From: JBKBKC01 sp046294265
GTDB lineage: Bacteria > Pseudomonadota > Alphaproteobacteria > Rhodobacterales > Rhodobacteraceae
Direction of reading: 5' to 3'
Assembly (NCBI GenBank): GCA_046294265.1
Contig: JBKBKC010000024.1
Span: forward strand, 1-17,043
Length of the DNA stretch: 17,043 nt
Shown here one piece after another: positions 14,008 to 17,043 of the stretch. A program made the translations under genes and the position numbers. The notes under the pieces were generated by a model. It saw only the letters and a program-made list of their open reading frames with translations, did not search any database and was not told the DNA's origin. Position 1 is the first letter of the stretch. Each line of letters starts with the position of its first letter.

Positions 14008-15571
14008 GCGTGCCCTCGCGCAATTCGATGGTGTCGGCCCCGGTCATCCAGGCATCAAGCGCCGCGATCTGGTCAGCCGACAGGCGCAAGCCCAGCTTCG
14101 TGCGCCGCCAGACCACATCCTCGGCCCGCTGCGCCCATTCGCGCGTCATGAGCCACCGCACCTCTGCCTCGGTCAACGTTGCGCCGAAATCGCGGCCAAG
14201 GTCAGCCGCGCTGGTGGCTGGGCCCAGGATGTCGCGCGCCTCGGTCCCGTAGGCCCGGACCAGACGGGCAGCCCATGCATCGGTCAGGAACGGATAGCTG
14301 CCCATCAGGACACCGCGCAGGGACGCCACGCCGTCATGGGGAAAGTCACCGCCAGGCAGGGGCGCGCGGGCGGTCCATGCTCCTTTCCCACTTGGAAAAA
14401 ACGGCAGAATTTTTGTCAGCGCAGCCTCGGCGAGGCGGCGGTAGGTGGTGATCTTGCCACCAAACACGTTGAGCATCGGCGGGCCGTTCTGGTCAAGCGA
14501 CAGCACATAGTCGCGGGTGGCGGCGGTGGCGGATTTGGCACCGTCCGCATAGAGCGGGCGCACCCCCGAATAGGACCATACGACATCCTCCCGCGTCACG
14601 GGCCGGGCGAAATACCGACTGGCGAAAGCAAGAAGGTAATCACGTTCCTCGTCGGTGCAGTGGGCTTGCGAAGGCGGGCCGAGATGGTCGTGGTCGGTCG
14701 TGCCGATCAGGGTGAAGTCCTGCTCATACGGAATGGCAAAGATGATGCGCCCGTCGGTGCCCTGGAAGAAATAGCAGCGGTCATGGTCATAAAGCTTGCG
14801 CGTCACGATGTGGCTGCCGCGCACGAGGCGCACGCCCTCCGACGAGTTGATGCGGACCACGTTGCGGATGATATCCTCGACCCATGGCCCACCCGCGTTC
14901 ACAAGCACGCGGGCGTGATGGGTGACCGCACCATCGGGGCCTTCGGTCGTGACCTGCCAATGGTCGCCGACGCGTTCCGCCCCGGTGACGCGGGTGCGGG
15001 TCATCACGCGGGCACCCCGGTCGGCCGCGTCCCGGGCGTTCAGCGCCACAAGGCGCGAATCCTCGATCCAGCAGTCGGAGTATTCATAAGCCCTGTGGAA
15101 CTCTGGCCTCAGGGGGCGACCCGCCGGGTCAAAGGACAAATCAAGGCCGCGGGTGCCGGGCAGGATCTTCCGTCCACCCAGATTGTCGTACAGGAACAGG
15201 CCGAGGCGGATCAGCCAGGCCGGGCGCCGCCCCTTCATCCACGGCATGACGCGGGATAGAAGGCGCGAGGTGGGCGTATCATTGTCAAAGCGCATGTCGG
15301 GATGCATTGGCAGCACGAAGCGCATGGGCCAGGAGATATGGGGCATGGCGACCAGCAAGGTTTCGCGTTCCTCCAGCGCCTCGCGGACCAGCCGGAACTC
15401 GAAATATTCGAGATAGCGCAGGCCGCCGTGAAAAAGCTTTGTGGATGCCGAGGATGTCGCTTGTGCCAGGTCGCCCTGCTCGGCCAGAACAACGGACAAA
15501 CCGCGTCCGGTGGCGTCACGGGCTATGCCGCATCCGTTGATGCCACCGCCGATCACGAAGAGGTCGGCCAT
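13997..15571 (-). CDS. glpD: Aerobic glycerol-3-phosphate dehydrogenase GlpD
   Basis: This 524-residue FAD enzyme oxidises sn-glycerol-3-phosphate to dihydroxyacetone phosphate at the inner membrane and passes electrons to quinone. The FAD dinucleotide motif GGGINGCG is at 8-15, followed by SSASTKLFHGGLRYLEYFEF (the family signature). Later come SSEGVRLVRGSHIV, then RIIFAIPYEQDFTLIGTTD, then YSGVRPLYADG, then VFGGKITTYRRLAE, then the C-terminal helical domain (WLMTREWAQRAEDVVWRRTK). The start is placed at ATG 15571 (MADLFVIGGG, AAAGG upstream). A GTG at 15595, which has a G8 Shine-Dalgarno 8 bp upstream, is a real alternative that adds 8 residues. It is the first gene of the operon, divergent from glpR, and overlaps glpS. 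Confidence 0.93.
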   Translation of the reverse strand: MADLFVIGGGINGCGIARDATGRGLSVVLAEQGDLAQATSSASTKLFHGGLRYLEYFEFRLVREALEERETLLVAMPHISWPMRFVLPMHPDMRFDNDTPTSRLLSRVMPWMKGRRPAWLIRLGLFLYDNLGGRKILPGTRGLDLSFDPAGRPLRPEFHRAYEYSDCWIEDSRLVALNARDAADRGARVMTRTRVTGAERVGDHWQVTTEGPDGAVTHHARVLVNAGGPWVEDIIRNVVRINSSEGVRLVRGSHIVTRKLYDHDRCYFFQGTDGRIIFAIPYEQDFTLIGTTDHDHLGPPSQAHCTDEERDYLLAFASRYFARPVTREDVVWSYSGVRPLYADGAKSATAATRDYVLSLDQNGPPMLNVFGGKITTYRRLAEAALTKILPFFPSGKGAWTARAPLPGGDFPHDGVASLRGVLMGSYPFLTDAWAARLVRAYGTEARDILGPATSAADLGRDFGATLTEAEVRWLMTREWAQRAEDVVWRRTKLGLRLSADQIAALDAWMTGADTIELREGTHGA

Positions 15572-15625
15572 TGCCGGCCTTTGCCCGTTGGTCACGCGGA
15601 AATCCCCCCCCTTCACGCAGTCGAA

Positions 15626-15654
15626 AGGGTGGCTGGATTCTGTTCTTGGGTCAA
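15626..15654 (-). promoter_or_regulatory. Candidate sigma-70 promoter of the glp operon
   Basis: On the minus strand TTGACC (15654-15649) is separated by 17 bases from CACCCT (15631-15626). The -35 box is close to consensus and the -10 box weak, which is common in GC-rich alphaproteobacteria. Transcription would start about 25 to 50 bp before glpD. The candidate operator at 15656-15675 abuts the -35 box. Confidence 0.4.
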
Positions 15655-15655
15655 C

Positions 15656-15675
15656 CGAAAAAGTTCGCTTTTGCG
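15656..15675. promoter_or_regulatory. Candidate GlpR operator next to the glpD promoter
   Basis: CGAAAAAG-TTCG-CTTTTGCG is an inverted repeat with 7 of 8 matching positions and a TTCG centre. It directly precedes the candidate -35 box of the glp operon. DeoR-family repressors often use TTCG/CGAA-containing sites; assignment to GlpR is inference. Confidence 0.45.
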
Positions 15676-15814
15676 CGTTTTTTCTATAAACGCCGATCTT
15701 CGCGCACGCAGAGGGGGAATAGCAGCTTGATCTCAAACCAAAAACTACACAAACGCGCATTATCGCGCCGCGATGCGGCATGGAGCGTGGCAACTCTGCG
15801 CCCTGCATTTCGGC

Positions 15815-15843
15815 TTGATACACCGGGCGGCTTGATCGAATGT
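15815..15843 (+). promoter_or_regulatory. Candidate promoter of glpR
   Basis: TTGATA at 15815-15820 is followed after 17 bases by GAATGT at 15838-15843. The -35 box has five of six consensus bases; the -10 box is poor. The -10 overlaps a CGAA-TG-TTCG dyad, which would fit autorepression. Confidence 0.35.
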
Positions 15844-15869
15844 TCGAAAGGAAAGGCCGAACGGAAAGG
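15837..15869. promoter_or_regulatory. Candidate GlpR autoregulatory repeats
   Basis: CGAATGTTCG at 15837-15846 is a 4+4 inverted repeat, and its TGTTCG resembles GlpR half-sites known from enterobacteria. It runs into two near-identical 12-mers spaced 13 bp apart, CGAAAGGAAAGG (15845-15856) and CGAACGGAAAGG (15858-15869). They lie 10 bp before the glpR start and include its Shine-Dalgarno, so occupancy would limit glpR expression. Binding is inferred. Confidence 0.45.
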
Positions 15870-15878
15870 AACACCGAA

Positions 15879-16637
15879 ATGGCGTTGAGCTTTCGGCAGA
15901 CCGAGATTCTGGAGATTGCACGGGCCGAGGGCCGTGTGGTGGTCGAGGACCTGGCGCAGCGGTTCGATGTGACGCTCCAGACGATCCGTCGCGACCTGAC
16001 CGAACTGGCCGACGCCGGACATCTGGACCGCGTGCATGGTGGCGCGCGACCGCGCACCGGGGTGGCAAACCTCGGCTATGTGCAGCGGCGGCGGATGAAC
16101 GAGGATGCGAAGGCAGCGATTGCGCGCGCGTGCGCCGCAGCGATTCCCGAGAACAGCTCGATCATCATGAATCTGGGGACCACAACCGAGGCGGTCGCGC
16201 GGGAGATGCTGGGGCATCGCAACATCACCGTCATCACCAACAACATGAACGTCGCCAACATCCTTGTCGCCAACGAGGGATGCGAGATCATCGTGGCGGG
16301 CGGTGCGCTTCGCCGGTCGGATGGCGGTCTGGTGGGCGAGCTGACCACCCAGTTCTTCGACCTGTTCAAGGTGGACTATGCGGTGATCGGCGCCTCCGCC
16401 ATGGATGCGGAGGGCGATCTGCTCGATTTTGACCTGGCCGAGGTGCGCGTGTCCAAGAAGATCATCCGGCAGGCCAAGCAGGTGTTCCTCGTCTGTGACC
16501 GCTCCAAACTTGGGCGGTCGGCGCCGGTGCGGCTCGCCTCATTGCAGGAGGTCGCGACGTTGTTCACCGATGCGCAGTTGCCGGACGATCTGGCAAGGCG
16601 CTGTGTTGAATGGGGGACGCGCGTGGTGATCGGATAA
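15879..16637 (+). CDS. glpR: DeoR-family glycerol-3-phosphate regulon repressor GlpR
   Basis: This 252-residue protein has an N-terminal DeoR helix-turn-helix at about 4-57 (FRQTEILEIARAEGRVVVED, then VTLQTIRRDLTELADAGHLD, then RVHGGA). The C-terminal sugar-phosphate-sensing domain has the family motifs NLGTTTEAVA, then NNMNVANIL, then GGALRRSDGGLVG, then DYAVIGASAMDAEGDLLDFD, then DRSKLGRSAPVRL. It should repress the divergent glpDSTPQUV operon until glycerol-3-phosphate binds. The ATG at 15879 is chosen because it begins MALSFRQTEI, the conserved family start, with AAAGGA upstream; an ATG at 15840 would add 13 unconserved residues. The gene is intact, and an IS3 end lies 45 bp after the stop with no clear terminator between. 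Confidence 0.9.
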   Translation: MALSFRQTEILEIARAEGRVVVEDLAQRFDVTLQTIRRDLTELADAGHLDRVHGGARPRTGVANLGYVQRRRMNEDAKAAIARACAAAIPENSSIIMNLGTTTEAVAREMLGHRNITVITNNMNVANILVANEGCEIIVAGGALRRSDGGLVGELTTQFFDLFKVDYAVIGASAMDAEGDLLDFDLAEVRVSKKIIRQAKQVFLVCDRSKLGRSAPVRLASLQEVATLFTDAQLPDDLARRCVEWGTRVVIG

Positions 16638-16869
16638 GATGGTTTTTCCGTTCGCCACACCGACGTGCGATGGACGGGAGGTGAGTAGCCCCCAGTTTCC
16701 TGGACGCCTTGGAGCTTCAGTTTCTGCTGCTGCTCGAAGGCGCGGATCATCCCCCCGGAAAGTATGGGGCTGCGTAAGTAGAATTTTCTCGGCAAGATGG
16801 ATGAGGAGATTCTGAATGAAGACAAGCAGATACACCGAGGCGCAGATCATCGCGATCTTGCGGCAATGA

Positions 16870-16914
16870 GGCGGGTCAGGAATTGATCCAGTGGATCAAT
16901 TCCCCGCCGAATGA
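16870..16914. repeat. Palindromic insertion 1 in IS3 orfA
   Basis: The core is GGAATTGATCC (16879-16889), loop AGT, GGATCAATTCC (16893-16903), a perfect 11-bp stem. An outer GGCGG/CCGCC pair (16870-16874 with 16904-16908) extends it, with a 4-base bulge. The direct repeat AATGA flanks it at 16865-16869 and 16910-16914. It introduces a stop and a frame change into orfA. Confidence 0.7.
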
Positions 16915-16989
16915 AGGCGGTGTGCCCGTGGCCGAGTTGTGCCGCGAGCATGGGATGAGCAACGCATCGTGCTACACGTGGCGGGCGAG

Positions 16990-17030
16990 ACGAGCCATTG
17001 TGGCGCCATTGGTTCGCGCCCAATGGCGAG
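16990..17030. repeat. Palindromic insertion 2 in IS3 orfA
   Basis: The core is CGCCATTGG (17004-17012), loop TTCGCGC, CCAATGGCG (17020-17028), a perfect 9-bp stem, preceded by a partial copy GCCATTG at 16994-17000. The direct repeat GGCGAG is found at 16984-16989 and 17025-17030. Its sequence is unrelated to insertion 1. Confidence 0.6.
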
Positions 17031-17043
17031 TGCGGGATGGATG

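Larger units (their letters stand above)
15572..15878. promoter_or_regulatory. glpD-glpR divergent control region
   Basis: This 307-bp spacer separates the two divergent transcripts and holds no gene. It carries a candidate promoter and operator on the glpD side, a candidate promoter plus repeats on the glpR side, and a run of eight C at 15604-15611. The C run is G8 in the glpD leader, directly before the possible GTG start. The middle (about 15680-15800) shows no clear signal apart from AT-rich TTTTTTCTATAAA at 15678-15690. Confidence 0.7.
16682..17043 (+). mobile_element. IS3-family element, left end (partial, disrupted)
   Basis: The putative left tip is TGAGTAGCCCCCAGTTTCCT at 16682, a TG-starting, C-rich end of the IS3 type. 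About 130 bp of non-coding end sequence leads to orfA at 16816. The element runs off the window. Two short palindromic insertions (16870-16914 and 16990-17030) interrupt orfA, so this copy is unlikely to transpose alone. Confidence 0.65.
16816..17043 (+). pseudogene. IS3-family OrfA, broken by two palindromic insertions
   Basis: The ATG at 16816 opens MKTSRYTEAQIIAILRQ, the helix-turn-helix start of an IS3-family OrfA, then hits TGA at 16867. The matching sequence resumes at 16913 in a different frame: EGGVPVAELCREHGMSNASC, then YTWRAR. It is interrupted again near 16990 and seems to resume at about 17034 with GGGATGGATG (GMD of the usual WRAKYGGMD). Each break is filled by a short palindrome flanked by a short direct repeat. 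Intact relatives read through these points without the extra DNA. The rest of orfA and orfB lie beyond the window. Confidence 0.8.

Noticed and set aside
14006..15259. 417-codon plus-strand open frame opposite glpD
   Set aside because: It is a shadow frame of glpD with no recognisable domain.
16638..16681. Possible terminator after glpR (CGGA...TCCG around TTTTT)
   Set aside because: The stem is only four base pairs and the T-run lies inside the loop, so it does not form an intrinsic terminator.
16376..16825. 149-codon minus-strand frame over glpR and the IS3 end
   Set aside because: It is mostly antisense to glpR; the remaining part is the non-coding IS3 end.
1..17043. CRISPR array, tRNA or rRNA genes
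   Set aside because: No regularly spaced repeats, cloverleaf-like sequence or rRNA-like blocks were seen on either strand.

Overview
The window looks like chromosome or large-plasmid DNA of a Rhodobacteraceae-type alphaproteobacterium (Paracoccus/Rhodobacter-like). The grounds are high GC, tightly overlapping operons, the alphaproteobacterial glycerol ABC transporter gene order, a short one-domain ModE, and a dense load of IS5, IS21, IS110, IS256-like and IS3 debris. This placement is inferred from protein character only. No RNA gene and no CRISPR array was seen.

Layout. (1) 1-1707 is a scrapyard. It holds the left end of an IS5-family element (transposase on the minus strand, running off the window), then a frameshifted phage tail tape-measure gene fused in frame to the inside of a DUF2460 tail gene. 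That in turn is cut into the 3' half of an IS21 istB, followed by the IS21 right end. (2) 1735-6433 is an intact minus-strand molybdate operon: modE (DNA-binding domain only), modA, modB, modC, a TauE/SafE-type permease and a YqeB/EF2563-type molybdenum-hydroxylase accessory gene. Five of the six genes overlap or nearly touch. A strong 18-bp dyad just upstream of modA is the best candidate ModE site. (3) 6434-7869 is a second scrapyard: two IS110 transposase pieces, the N-terminal third of a manganese catalase, and a probable IS256-family right end. (4) 7870-15571 is a complete minus-strand glycerol uptake and oxidation operon, glpD-glpS-glpT-glpP-glpQ-glpU-glpV, closed by a strong intrinsic terminator. 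(5) 15879-16637 is the divergent DeoR-family repressor glpR. Its shared control region carries candidate operators and promoters. (6) 16682-17043 is the left end of an IS3-family element whose orfA is interrupted by two different short palindromic insertions.

How the genes work together. GlpV captures glycerol in the periplasm, GlpP/GlpQ form the channel, GlpS/GlpT power it, GlpU is a small membrane partner, and GlpD oxidises glycerol-3-phosphate. A glycerol kinase is needed between uptake and GlpD but is not in this window. The mod operon imports molybdate and appears to link it to maturation of a molybdenum hydroxylase.

The observations most worth a second look are these. The GlpS/GlpT ATPase pair has its degenerate residues arranged so that they should fall in the same composite ATP site. 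Two unrelated hairpin insertions lie about 75 bp apart inside one IS3 orfA. The mod operon combines a sensor-less ModE, an Asp in the usual oxyanion-Ser position of ModA, and two added genes.
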